Of a stretch of 64,000 nt of DNA, positions 43,051 through 51,822 are shown piece by piece. The stretch is from Blastocatellia bacterium (GTDB lineage: Bacteria; Acidobacteriota; Blastocatellia; Chloracidobacteriales; Chloracidobacteriaceae), in NCBI GenBank assembly GCA_019695185.1, contig JAIBAN010000029.1, positions 1 through 64,000 of the forward strand. The letters are read 5' to 3'. The notes beneath the pieces are model-generated. The model had not been told where the DNA came from and did not search any database. It saw nothing but the letters and a program-made list of their open reading frames with translations. Position 1 is the first letter of the stretch, and each line of letters begins with the position of its first letter. A program made the position numbers and the translations under genes.

Positions 43051-44340
43051 TTAGGCAGCTTTCTTTTCCGCTGTTGGCGCACCGCCCTTGAGCAATTCCA
43101 GTGCTTTCTTCAACTGTTTGTCTTCCGGAGCCGGTTGCACCGCCGGCTTCTTATCCGTTTTGGATTTGTCCTTTTCAGTCTGGTTTTCCGGTGCCGGAGT
43201 GGCTGTTTCGTCATCTTCACCGTCGTCGGTGGTACCATCCGCAGCGGCAGCGGTTTCTTTCAACTCAACCGTCGGTTTCACTGATTCTTCCATAAAGGTC
43301 TTGCCACTGCCCGGAGCATAGCGGACTGTTGTCAGGAGCATCGCTCCGCCATCCGACAGTTTGACGAGTTCCTGTTCGGAGCCAGCGCCAAAGGTTTTTT
43401 CGCCCACCACTTCACCCCGTTTGGCGGCAATCACTGCGGCGGCAATGACTTCCGCCGGGCCTGCCGTGGAGGGGTTGGTCAGGACCACCAACGGTCCGTT
43501 GTAGGCCACCTTGTCAGCCTCGGCTTCAAAGGTCTTGGTGGTTTCATTTTTGCGGGCAATCGTGCGGGCCAGCGGTCCGTTGCCGACAAACAGATTGGCC
43601 ACGGCAACCCCTTCGCTCAATTCGCCATTGGCTGCCCCACGCAGGTCAAGCACGATTTTCTTGGCACCTTTTTTCACCAGGGCTGCCAGATTGGCTTTGA
43701 CTTCAGCGGCTTTTCCGGTCGCCAGTGTGGTGACTTTGATGTAACCGATTTCACCTTCCTCCATCCGGTTTTCAATCATGGGCTGGCCATAAGGGGCGCT
43801 CTTGATTTTGAGTTTTTCGGTTTTGCCCCGGCGGAGTACGGTCAGTTCGATTTCCTGCCCGTTGGTCAGGGCTGCAATCGTTTCCTGAATGTCATAGAGG
43901 CTGACATCACGGGTGGCCACCTGACCGACATATTCGACGAAATCCCCGTTCTTCAAACCAGCCGTTTCAGCCGGTGAACCTTTGAGCACGGCCACAGTGT
44001 ACAAAAAGCCGCCGACTTTGGAAAATGTCACGCCCAGCGGGTTTTTCTTGAGGGCTTCAGGGTTGTAGCGGGCCACCTGCTCGCGGGTCAGATAGGCGCT
44101 GTACGGGTCAAGTCCTTCAGCCAGGCCGCGCAAGGCTCCAATTCGGACCTTTTCCATATCAGGCTCGTCAACATAATCGCGGGTGATGTGTTTCAGCACA
44201 TCGCCAAAAATCTTGAGTTGTACATAGGGGTCGCCCTTGTCAAGAATGTTGCCTTTGGCAGAGAGCTTGCCACCGATAATGGCGTAAAAGGCGATTGCGG
44301 TTGAAAGACCAATCAATGCGAGTTTGGTGCGAATGGACAT
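43051..44340 (-). CDS. S41-family PDZ protein with both catalytic residues lost
   Basis: The 429-residue protein has a signal/anchor helix (LALIGLSTAIAFYAIIGG), a helical cap (GALRGLAEGLDPYSAY), a PDZ domain at about residues 100-180 and an S41 core. Aligned with the paralog at 31629-33275, the catalytic Ser is Gly294 (NPSTAGPAEVIA) and the Lys is Ala319 (KTFGAGSEQ), with the same 25-residue spacing. It should therefore not cut peptides but may still bind them. The C-terminal tail is Lys/Glu/Pro-rich. ATG 44340 has AGGAG between it and the repeat element, unlike most array-flanked genes here. Confidence 0.85.
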   Translation of the reverse strand: MSIRTKLALIGLSTAIAFYAIIGGKLSAKGNILDKGDPYVQLKIFGDVLKHITRDYVDEPDMEKVRIGALRGLAEGLDPYSAYLTREQVARYNPEALKKNPLGVTFSKVGGFLYTVAVLKGSPAETAGLKNGDFVEYVGQVATRDVSLYDIQETIAALTNGQEIELTVLRRGKTEKLKIKSAPYGQPMIENRMEEGEIGYIKVTTLATGKAAEVKANLAALVKKGAKKIVLDLRGAANGELSEGVAVANLFVGNGPLARTIARKNETTKTFEAEADKVAYNGPLVVLTNPSTAGPAEVIAAAVIAAKRGEVVGEKTFGAGSEQELVKLSDGGAMLLTTVRYAPGSGKTFMEESVKPTVELKETAAAADGTTDDGEDDETATPAPENQTEKDKSKTDKKPAVQPAPEDKQLKKALELLKGGAPTAEKKAA

Positions 44341-44352
44341 CGTAACTCCTGA

Positions 44353-44476
44353 AGTCTGAGGTCTGGGGTCTGGGGTCTGGGGTCTGGCTGGTTTTGAGAG
44401 TCGGTCAAGCGTAAGACAACGCTTGATAGCCAAATTTCTCAACCCCGGACCCTGAACCCCGGACCCTGAACCCTAT
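44353..44476. repeat. 7-mer armed element upstream of the degenerate S41 gene
   Basis: GGTCTGG units (44358-44388), a core containing a small inverted repeat (TCAAGCGTAAGACAACGCTTGA), then GGACCCTGAACCCC-type units up to 44476, at the end of the VWFA gene. Confidence 0.8.
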
Positions 44477-44477
44477 T

Positions 44478-45545
44478 TTATTGGGTTCCGAGCGAACTCG
44501 GAAAATAACCTTCTTTGGCGCGCACGTTGAGGTGCGGCAACCCTTTGGGGGGTTTGATTTTGACCTGGATTTTGCGCCATTTGGAATCATTGCCTTCGTA
44601 GGTGGGGGAATAACCCAGGCTGTATTGATGGCGCAGTTCCAAGCCGATACGGGTGATGACTTCCTGCATTTCCGTGTCACTGTTGGGAAAAAACGCCCGC
44701 CCGCCGGTCAGCCGGGACAGTTCTTCCAATATGGTTTGGCCCTGCATATCCAGGGTGGTGCCGGAAAAGACATTGGTAATCCCGATGGCATAAATCTGCA
44801 CATCGGTTTCCTTGACCAGTTGTTTCAGTTCCCGATAGCTGTAGCGGCTGTTGTTGTCCTGTCCGTCACTGATGAGCACCAGCGCGCGCCGGGTATGGCG
44901 ACCCTGGCGGACTTTTTCAACCCCGATATAGGCTGCATCAAAGAGCGCCGTCTGTCCTTTGGTTTCCGCCATCATGAGCAGGCTGGCCAGCCGTTCACCA
45001 TTGGGAGTGAAATCCGACAACAGCTTGGCTGTGCTATTAAAGCCCACCAGAAAAAACTCGTCTTCCTCGTGACAGGTATCGAGAAACCGGCGCAGGGCTT
45101 CCTGAGACCGGGCAATTCGTCCGCGCATACTGCCTGAAAGGTCAAAAATGACTCCTACTGAAATGGGGGCGTCGTCGTCGGAAAAATTTGTGATTTTCTG
45201 AAGGACTTTCTCGTCGTAAACCTCAAAATGTTCCTTTTCAAGTCCTGTCACAAAGCGGCCTGCACCGTCTGTCACCGTGACGGTCATGGTCACGAGTGAG
45301 GTATTGACCCGAACGACTGGAACATCCTCCTGGTTCTTCTTAGTTTCCGGAGGTGGCGGAGGCGGCGCATCGCTTGATTTATCGGTCTGGGGCTCTGTTT
45401 GGGGCTTGGCTGCCTCGGGTTGCTGCCTGAATCCAGCCGAACCCTGAGCCGGCTGTTCAAATGCCAGCATGGTGCTCCAAAAAACCGCTGTGCCCAGCAG
45501 TAAAAAGGTTAGGATTCGATACTGGAAAAATCTCCTGGTTCGCAT
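44478..45545 (-). CDS. Exported VWFA domain protein (VWFA-related Acidobacterial domain type)
   Basis: The 355-residue protein has a signal peptide (ILTFLLLGTAVFWSTMLA), a Pro/Gln-rich linker, a beta segment (VNTSLVTMTVTVTDGAGRFV, EHFEVYDE) and a VWA domain with a complete MIDAS: DLSGS, the Thr of KGQTALFD and SDGQDN. It matches the family known as 'VWFA-related Acidobacterial domain' proteins, which support the lineage call. Such proteins bind ligands by metal; the partner is unknown. It is divergent from the SpoIIE phosphatase gene. Confidence 0.85.
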   Translation of the reverse strand: MRTRRFFQYRILTFLLLGTAVFWSTMLAFEQPAQGSAGFRQQPEAAKPQTEPQTDKSSDAPPPPPPETKKNQEDVPVVRVNTSLVTMTVTVTDGAGRFVTGLEKEHFEVYDEKVLQKITNFSDDDAPISVGVIFDLSGSMRGRIARSQEALRRFLDTCHEEDEFFLVGFNSTAKLLSDFTPNGERLASLLMMAETKGQTALFDAAYIGVEKVRQGRHTRRALVLISDGQDNNSRYSYRELKQLVKETDVQIYAIGITNVFSGTTLDMQGQTILEELSRLTGGRAFFPNSDTEMQEVITRIGLELRHQYSLGYSPTYEGNDSKWRKIQVKIKPPKGLPHLNVRAKEGYFPSSLGTQ

Positions 45546-45628
45546 ACAATGTGCTCCTTGCCGATTGCAGCACAATCTATAGGTGTTAAAGAAGCAACGA
45601 GGTGCCCGGTGTATTTAGATGAGAAGTT

Positions 45629-45656
45629 AAGACAAAGGGGCAGACTCACCTATACT
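45629..45656 (+). promoter_or_regulatory. Candidate sigma70-type promoter for the SpoIIE phosphatase gene
   Basis: AAGACA (45629-45634), a 16-bp spacer and TATACT (45651-45656) stand about 150 bp before the ATG in the spacer between divergent genes. The -10 is good and the -35 is weak; Acidobacteriota promoters are not well defined. Confidence 0.35.
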
Positions 45657-45808
45657 AGAAGCAAATCGCAACCTTGCGCAAGAAAATCAGCCGATTGTCA
45701 GGTGTTCGGAAATAAAAGTCAGCTTGTTTGTGATAAGAGGCGGAAATGATGGACCATCCGGTCATTTTTCAGGGCTGAACGCACCTGGGATGGCGGTCGC
45801 ATGACACT

Positions 45809-48535
45809 ATGAAAGTTCCCCATTGGGTATTGTGGGTTGTGACACTCGGTTCCCTGCTGTACCTGACACAGAAAATCATATACCTGACGGACGTCACCTT
45901 TCGTTGGACCCCGCTTGGTTTTGAGTATGTCATCAATCAGGCAGAGGGGGAGTTGCGGGTTTCCGCGCTCGACTCCAACGGCCCGGCGGCCAACAGCGGT
46001 TTGGCTGTGGGGGATGTGCTGGTGACTTCGAATGGCACGAATTTCAGTGGGTTGAATGAATTTGCAGTTCTGGTGGGCAAGGCGGAACATTCCCGGATTT
46101 TGCTGCTTCAGGCGCGCAAGGCTGATGGTTCGGTGCGGCCCTGTCAAATCAACCTGCCCCCTCCTTTTTCAAATGGCGGCTATCCGCTGAATCTGTTTTT
46201 TTGGGCTTCGCAGGTTTTCATTGGCATTTTATGTACGGGTATTGGGTTGACCATTCTCTGGCAGCGTTGGTCGGATGGAACAGGCCGGTTGGGCGGTTTT
46301 TTCTTTCTTTCGTTTGCCGTGTTATTTGACCAGCCGTTTTTTTATGTATCGGAATATGCTCGACCTTTTATGTTGCTTTACCGCCCGCTTTTAGCGCAGA
46401 CCGCCGGTCTGTGGGCGTTCGCTTTTTTCTCTGAATTTCCTGCCGCTTCGGCTTTCGCCACCCGGTGGCGCATCACCCGGCATTATTATTTAGCTGCTTT
46501 GATTGTGGTGTTGCCGGTGGCAATTTATGCAAACCTCTGTTTGTACTATTCCTTTGATTTGGCTGCTCAATTGTTTCCCTGGCAGGGCTTTCTTGATTCC
46601 GCCCGGTCCTTCTTTCTTTTCATTGGCTTTATCCTGACCCCGCTCAATTTTATTCCGGGCATTCGCGGGAAACTGGACCAGGACCAGTCCCGCCGATTGC
46701 GGGTGCTCTCTTTTGGTGCGGTTTTTGGCTTCAGCCCTTTGCTCCTGTTGTCTTTTATTAACTATGTTCATCATGGCCGGCTGGTACTTGAGTCCTATCC
46801 ATCCTGGGTGTGGGCGGTTGCCATTGGCTTGAACGCGCTATTTCCGATTACCTTTGCCTATACGGTGGTCAAGCATCGGGTTTTGGGAATCAAACAGATT
46901 CTGCGCCGCAGTGTGCAATATGCCTTCTGGTCCCATTCCTATTTGTTGATTGAAGTCGGGTTGCTGGTCTTTTTGCTGAAGTATCCGGTGAAAACCCTGC
47001 TGTTGGTGAGCATGGAGTTCATGGGAATGTATCCTGAGCCAAATACCTGGAGGTTTTGTCTCTATGTGTTGGGCGGAGGTGGTTTGCTGGGGATGTTGCG
47101 GGTGAATCCCCGTCTTCAGGCTGCGATTGACCGGGCTTTTTTCCGGGATGCCTATAACGCCCAACAGGTTTTGGGTGACCTCAGCCGGGCGGTTCGCAAT
47201 TTGACCAAAGCGGAGGATGTACTGCATCAGGTTGCCGAACAGATTGGGCTGGCCTTGCATGTCAACCGTATCGGCTTTTTCGTTCATCCTTCTTTGCTTG
47301 AAACGGTGCCGGAAACAGTTCCGGCGGCCAGCCATTTTTGTGGCTATCTGTGCCACTTTGACGGGACACCGCCCGGTTTGGTCGAAAGCCCAGAGCAGTT
47401 TCCCCTCACCGGTCTGGTGATGGAATGGCTTGAGACGGATGTGTTTCCCCGTGAGGTTGAGTTTGCGGCGGCTGATTCCTGGTTGGCTGAGAAACTGGCC
47501 GGGAACCCTGACTTGGGCTCCTTCCAGGATTTGCAAGTCGAATGGCAGCACCTGCAGGCGCTGGAGGCGTGTGTGTTGGTACCGCTTGTGACCTCCAACC
47601 GGGTGATGGGGTTTATCAGTTTGGGGCCAAAACTTTCTGAAGAGCCTTATACAAAAGAAGACAAGGAGTTATTAATGGCAGTGGCGGAAGCCACTTCGCT
47701 CAGGCTGGAAAATACCCAACTGATTGGCCGCATGGCGGAGGAAGCCACCCTGAAACGTGAACTGGAAATCGCCAAGGCCATGCAACAAAGCCTTTTGCCG
47801 GCCCGGCATCCGCATCTGCCCGGTTATGAGATTTCCGGGTTTTCCACGGCTGCCAATGATGTCGGTGGTGATTACTTTGATTTTTTCCTGGCAGGCCCAG
47901 ACCGGTTGGCCATTGCAGTCGGAGATGTGACCGGTCATGGGGTTTCCTCCGGTTTGCTCATGGCTTTGGCCAAAGGTGGATTTTTGAATCAGGTTTCAAG
48001 CAATCATGAGCCGCAATCGGTCATGTTTGCCATGAATAACCTGATTCACAGCAGTGGCAGTCGCCGTAACCTGATGACCTTTGCCTATGCAGTTCTGGAC
48101 GGAAAAAACCGAACCCTTCAATTTTCCAACGCCGGACACCCGCATCCATACCGGTACATTGCTGCCCACGGCCAGGTGGAACCGCTGGAAATGGCTGCCT
48201 ATCCTTTGGGGGTTCGCAAAAACACCAATTACGAAACTCTGACCCTTCAACTGGAGCCAGGTGATGCTGTAGTTTTTTACAGTGACGGAATTGTTGAGGC
48301 GCAAAATGAAGCAGGTGAACTTTTCGGGTACGAACGACTGGAGGCCGCTATCGCACTCCATGGAGCCAAGCCCGGTGCAACCCTGCGGGAAGCCTTGCTG
48401 ACCACAGCCCAGGAATTCGTGGAAGGGGTCCCTTTTTCCGATGACCTGACGGTGGTGGTAGTGCAGGTCCAATTGTCAGAGAAAGAACAGAAAGCAGTTC
48501 CAATCCGTGAAGAAGCCATACAAAATACTGGCTGA
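45809..48535 (+). CDS. Membrane PP2C/SpoIIE-family phosphatase with PDZ and GAF domains
   Basis: The 908-residue protein has an N-terminal TM helix, a PDZ-like module (GPAANSGLAVGDVLV near residue 55), about eight further TM helices, a GAF-type domain around residues 440-620 and a SpoIIE/PP2C phosphatase domain at the end (QQSLLPARHPHLPGYE, NDVGGDYFDF, GDVTGHGVSSG, YSDGIVEAQNE). It probably dephosphorylates an anti-sigma factor antagonist in a partner-switching system. No such partner genes are next to it. A PDZ joined to a multi-helix sensor is an uncommon arrangement. Confidence 0.85.
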   Translation: MKVPHWVLWVVTLGSLLYLTQKIIYLTDVTFRWTPLGFEYVINQAEGELRVSALDSNGPAANSGLAVGDVLVTSNGTNFSGLNEFAVLVGKAEHSRILLLQARKADGSVRPCQINLPPPFSNGGYPLNLFFWASQVFIGILCTGIGLTILWQRWSDGTGRLGGFFFLSFAVLFDQPFFYVSEYARPFMLLYRPLLAQTAGLWAFAFFSEFPAASAFATRWRITRHYYLAALIVVLPVAIYANLCLYYSFDLAAQLFPWQGFLDSARSFFLFIGFILTPLNFIPGIRGKLDQDQSRRLRVLSFGAVFGFSPLLLLSFINYVHHGRLVLESYPSWVWAVAIGLNALFPITFAYTVVKHRVLGIKQILRRSVQYAFWSHSYLLIEVGLLVFLLKYPVKTLLLVSMEFMGMYPEPNTWRFCLYVLGGGGLLGMLRVNPRLQAAIDRAFFRDAYNAQQVLGDLSRAVRNLTKAEDVLHQVAEQIGLALHVNRIGFFVHPSLLETVPETVPAASHFCGYLCHFDGTPPGLVESPEQFPLTGLVMEWLETDVFPREVEFAAADSWLAEKLAGNPDLGSFQDLQVEWQHLQALEACVLVPLVTSNRVMGFISLGPKLSEEPYTKEDKELLMAVAEATSLRLENTQLIGRMAEEATLKRELEIAKAMQQSLLPARHPHLPGYEISGFSTAANDVGGDYFDFFLAGPDRLAIAVGDVTGHGVSSGLLMALAKGGFLNQVSSNHEPQSVMFAMNNLIHSSGSRRNLMTFAYAVLDGKNRTLQFSNAGHPHPYRYIAAHGQVEPLEMAAYPLGVRKNTNYETLTLQLEPGDAVVFYSDGIVEAQNEAGELFGYERLEAAIALHGAKPGATLREALLTTAQEFVEGVPFSDDLTVVVVQVQLSEKEQKAVPIREEAIQNTG

Positions 48536-48567
48536 ATCCGGGCAGAATGGACTAACGTGCTGATTCA

Positions 48568-48660
48568 AACCCTGAGAGTCTTGGGAGTCCTGAGAGTCTT
48601 GGGAGTCAAAAAAGCATTCGCCCTTCTCAATTAATAAAGACCCTGAAACCCTGAACGCCG
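48568..48660. repeat. Mixed 9-mer/7-mer element before the HD-GYP gene
   Basis: GAGTCTTGG-type 9-mer units (48568-48607), a CTCAATT unit and CCCTGAA units follow one another. The 9-mer resembles that of the mfd insertion (AGTCTGGGG). Confidence 0.7.
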
Positions 48661-48678
48661 AAAACCTGAATCCAAATT

Positions 48679-50061
48679 ATGCCCAAAGAAAATCAAAATG
48701 AACGACCCCCCTCAAACGAGGCGTTGCGGTTGGAATGTGAAAGCCTTGCTCCGGCTCTTGATGCTGTTGAAGGGTACACTGTTCCTCATGCCACCAGAAT
48801 TGCTGCGGTGGCTGAACGGGTAGCCCGCGCCATGGGACTGACCGATGACATGTGTTTTGATTTGCGATTGGCCGCTCTGGTTCATGATATTGGAGAACAA
48901 ACCCTGCACATGAGTTTTTTACGTCAGGACCGGGCACTTAATTTTACCGAACGACTGGAACTGTGGCGGCATCCGGTGGTGGGGGAACAGCAGGCCGCCA
49001 AGCGTAATTTGCCGATTCCGGTTCAGTTGCTGATTCGGTGGCACCATGAAAACTGGGATGGAACAGGGTATCCAGATGGGCTGCGAGGTGAACATATTCC
49101 GTTGCCGGCCCGGATTTTACGGGCCGCTGATGTGTACAGCACGCTGACCTCGCTCCGTCCCTTTCGTCCGGCTTACACTCCGGAAGAAGCTTTGAATGTC
49201 ATTCGCCACCTGGCAGGGTTTGCTTTGGACCCGATGGTGGTTGAAGTGCTCCTGCATTTGGAAAAAACAACGGTCGAAGCTTTGCCCGTGGCCCAATTGG
49301 TGGAACCAGTGCCGGCAGAACCCCAAGCGAGCTTTGCCGCTGAACCGCCCGAACCGGTAGTTGCAATTCCCCATTCGGATAGGTCCTCGGAAATTATTGA
49401 TACCGGGCGTTTGGGTTCGCGGCCAGCCCCTCCAGCCAATGCACCGGAAGAATCAGAAATCACTGCCGAGTTTTCGCCGGTTTCCGCCCCATTCAACGAA
49501 GTCAACGAAATGGAGGAGTCTGCCGCACCGGCACCAATACCGTTGGTGGTTGAAGAGACTTCGGAAATTACTGCCGAGTTTGTTGGGGAAGCGATTCCGT
49601 TTGCCGTTTCGGTCGAAGCTGCACCTGCCGTTTCAAATATAGAACCTGAAGGGGCTGCACCCGTTATGGACCCGGAGCCTTCCACCAGTGCAGGATTTTC
49701 GATGCCAAATCCACCTGTGGCGGAAGTGCTTCCGGAAACTCCTGTTGTCGAACCTGCATCTGTGGAACCCCCAGCAGCTTCAACCGGGGCGGAAGTGCCT
49801 CCGGAAGCGGTTACTGCCGAACCTGCATCTGTGAACTCCCTCCCGGTTGAAGCGGTTCCGGAACCGGTGACAACCGGTGAACCGCTTCCGGCGGAATCTT
49901 CGACTCCGGTTGCAGCAGTGACCGCAGAAGAACCTGCGCTTATGGCCCAGCCGGAATCGGAACCAGTTCCCACAACCCCAGAGCCGGAATCGGATGCGGC
50001 GGCATTGGCGATTGCCCATCCCGCAACCCCGGAGACAACCACTGGAGGTGAACCCCGATGA
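48679..50061 (+). CDS. HD-GYP domain protein with long Pro/Ala/Glu-rich tail
   Basis: The 460-residue protein has an HD domain with LVHDIGE and the GYP form HHENWDGTGYPDGLRG, and so is probably a cyclic di-GMP phosphodiesterase. The N-terminus is short, without a sensor domain. From about residue 205 to the end the protein is low-complexity, rich in Pro, Ala, Glu and Val, with degenerate repeats of the type EPASVE and PPEAV. The stop overlaps the next gene by ATGA. The tail may be an interaction tether. The full set of metal ligands cannot be verified without alignment. Confidence 0.8.
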   Translation: MPKENQNERPPSNEALRLECESLAPALDAVEGYTVPHATRIAAVAERVARAMGLTDDMCFDLRLAALVHDIGEQTLHMSFLRQDRALNFTERLELWRHPVVGEQQAAKRNLPIPVQLLIRWHHENWDGTGYPDGLRGEHIPLPARILRAADVYSTLTSLRPFRPAYTPEEALNVIRHLAGFALDPMVVEVLLHLEKTTVEALPVAQLVEPVPAEPQASFAAEPPEPVVAIPHSDRSSEIIDTGRLGSRPAPPANAPEESEITAEFSPVSAPFNEVNEMEESAAPAPIPLVVEETSEITAEFVGEAIPFAVSVEAAPAVSNIEPEGAAPVMDPEPSTSAGFSMPNPPVAEVLPETPVVEPASVEPPAASTGAEVPPEAVTAEPASVNSLPVEAVPEPVTTGEPLPAESSTPVAAVTAEEPALMAQPESEPVPTTPEPESDAAALAIAHPATPETTTGGEPR

Positions 50062-50981
50062 GGTCCTTACTTGGATTTGAAGTCAGTGTTTTACGACGAT
50101 TGGAAGGCGAGAGTATTGCCATTGCTTTTGGCGGTGAGGGAAAACTGGCCTGGCATCTGAAATTGTTGGGCAAGCGGGTCATGTCCAATGATTTATGTCA
50201 AGCCACGACCTGGCAGGCTATCGGCAGTGTGGAAAACAACGGTTTTCTCCTCAGTGCTTCAGCCTGTGAATTGCTGGTTGAAGCTGCCAACACATATCAG
50301 GAACAACACGAACTACGGAATCAAAAACTGCTCGACTGGTTTCCGCTGGCACAAGCCTGCTGGCTGGAAGGGTATCGTGATGCGGTCTTAAAACTGGGTG
50401 ACCGACCCATTCAGGGGCTGGCTTTTACCCTGGGGCTTCGACTGGGGGAATACTGGTTGTCTTTTGAGCGGGAAACTGAAAGCCTGCGGCGTTCGTGGGA
50501 TGATGTGATTCCCGAGGTTCTAATGCAGCTTCAGGCTGTGATTGATAACCGGCGAGAGAACCTGGTGCTCAATCTGGATGCCCACCAGTTTGCCCTCCAG
50601 GTGAAGGCAAATGTTTTTTATGCCCATCTGCCTTCTGGAAAATCCCTCCTGACCCATCTCCATCAAAAATGGGGCTGGCAGGAAATCTGGTTGAGCGGTG
50701 ACCCTCAAATCTGGGAGCGGATGGCGCTGGCACAGCGGGGGCGTTTTGGCGGTCAATTGCAGACGCGCAGTGCCTATAAGGAAACTACCCGCAGCCTTTG
50801 CAAACGCCTGCGGGCTTTTCCGCAGTGGGCCATTGGGGTGACCCAGCCTGGTCCGCTTTCCCTGGATGAAACCATTCACATCATCGAGGAATTTCGCCGG
50901 GTGGACAAAATCTACACGAAGGATGTTGGGGAATTTCTGGATGGGAATGCTCAACAAATCATCGTGACCAAACCACTTTAA
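50058..50981 (+). CDS. Degenerate D12-class adenine methyltransferase-like protein
   Basis: The 307-residue protein has an N-terminal stretch like motif I of D12-class DNA adenine methyltransferases (FGGEGKLAWHLKLLGKRVMSND, residues 24-45; the family has F.GGG...HLK..GK.V.LND). The position of motif IV reads DAHQFALQVKANVFYAHLPSG (residues 174-194), where active enzymes have D...F....D.VYLDPPY, so the DPPY is gone. It is therefore unlikely to methylate DNA. It overlaps the HD-GYP gene by ATGA, which implies a joint role. The resemblance is weak and the call is an inference. Confidence 0.5.
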   Translation: MRSLLGFEVSVLRRLEGESIAIAFGGEGKLAWHLKLLGKRVMSNDLCQATTWQAIGSVENNGFLLSASACELLVEAANTYQEQHELRNQKLLDWFPLAQACWLEGYRDAVLKLGDRPIQGLAFTLGLRLGEYWLSFERETESLRRSWDDVIPEVLMQLQAVIDNRRENLVLNLDAHQFALQVKANVFYAHLPSGKSLLTHLHQKWGWQEIWLSGDPQIWERMALAQRGRFGGQLQTRSAYKETTRSLCKRLRAFPQWAIGVTQPGPLSLDETIHIIEEFRRVDKIYTKDVGEFLDGNAQQIIVTKPL

Positions 50982-50982
50982 T

Positions 50983-51007
50983 AAGGACTGAGGACTGAGA
51001 GTTGAGG
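50983..51007. repeat. Short 7-mer array (GGACTGA) after the methyltransferase-like gene
   Basis: Two GGACTGA units and a partial third begin directly after the stop codon. The rest of the 158-bp spacer is A/T-rich without further structure. Confidence 0.6.
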
Positions 51008-51139
51008 GAAATTGAATTGAAATTTACATTCGATTTATTTTGATAAATTGAAATTTCTGTAATACTCCAAGTCAATTTCCCAACTCGCAACCCTCCCTCC
51101 CTCTCTTCTTGAGAAACGTCCTGGGTTTTCAGTGACAGG

Positions 51140-51625
51140 TTACGTCTCAACCACCTTGGTGTGCAGCCCCATCCAGGTCCCGCCACGGGTTCGACCCACC
51201 ACATAGACATCCAGGCTGATACGTCCCACCCGGTACACCTTGAGATTGGTCAGGTTTTCGCGCATCAGTTGTTTGAGTACCCGGAATCGGGCTGCGGCTT
51301 CCGGGCCGTAGAGGTCATCCCGTACGGCATTTCGGAAAAACCAGTCAAAATCAACCGTTTCCACCGGCTCATCGGTTTGATGCCCGGTCAGTCGGCATAC
51401 GGTTTCGCGGTTTAAAGTTCCGTTGAAATCCCTCCAGGCAAACGGCTCCAAGGGATGGTCCTGTTCGCTGATATAAGTCAGTCCGGCGGTCGCTGTTTCA
51501 AGCTCGGCCAGCAATCCATCAATGTTTTCGCCTTTCATACTGGTGGTGAAAAGAGTCTGAGACTCCGGTGGAACCAAAGGTTGTTGCGTTAAAAGAGTTG
51601 TGAGAAGCAGTGAAGCACACAACAT
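51140..51625 (-). CDS. Nuclease A inhibitor-like (NuiA) protein with signal peptide
   Basis: The 161-residue protein has an N-terminal hydrophobic segment (MLCASLLLTTLLTQQ) that looks like a signal peptide, then the NuiA-type motif ATAGLTYISEQDHPLEPFAW, FDWFFRNA and VYRVGRISLDVYVVGRT. The original NuiA of Anabaena inhibits a cytoplasmic-to-secreted DNA/RNA nuclease and has no such segment. ATG 51625 was chosen; GGGAG lies ten bases upstream, and a TTG at 51646 is also possible. Export is a prediction from the short hydrophobic stretch only. No nuclease gene is adjacent. Confidence 0.7.
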   Translation of the reverse strand: MLCASLLLTTLLTQQPLVPPESQTLFTTSMKGENIDGLLAELETATAGLTYISEQDHPLEPFAWRDFNGTLNRETVCRLTGHQTDEPVETVDFDWFFRNAVRDDLYGPEAAARFRVLKQLMRENLTNLKVYRVGRISLDVYVVGRTRGGTWMGLHTKVVET

Positions 51626-51822
51626 GTATTTTTTTCTCCCTATCAATTTAATTTAATTTTTCTCGGAACTATGTTCCGCGACAGGGTAAGCGCAACTTTT
51701 GTGCCAAAAGAAAAAGCAGCGGGATTTTATTTTCAGCGTTGTATCCGGACCAATTTTCAAGCCTCAAGTCGTTGTGAAGACAATCGCCCTTCCCAATCAT
51801 CAGATAACTTGAGGTGGATTCA

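Noticed and set aside
49173-50042. 289-residue Gly/Ser/Thr-rich antisense reading frame
   Set aside because: It is the mirror of the low-complexity tail of the HD-GYP protein; its composition follows from that tail, and the plus-strand gene has clear motifs.
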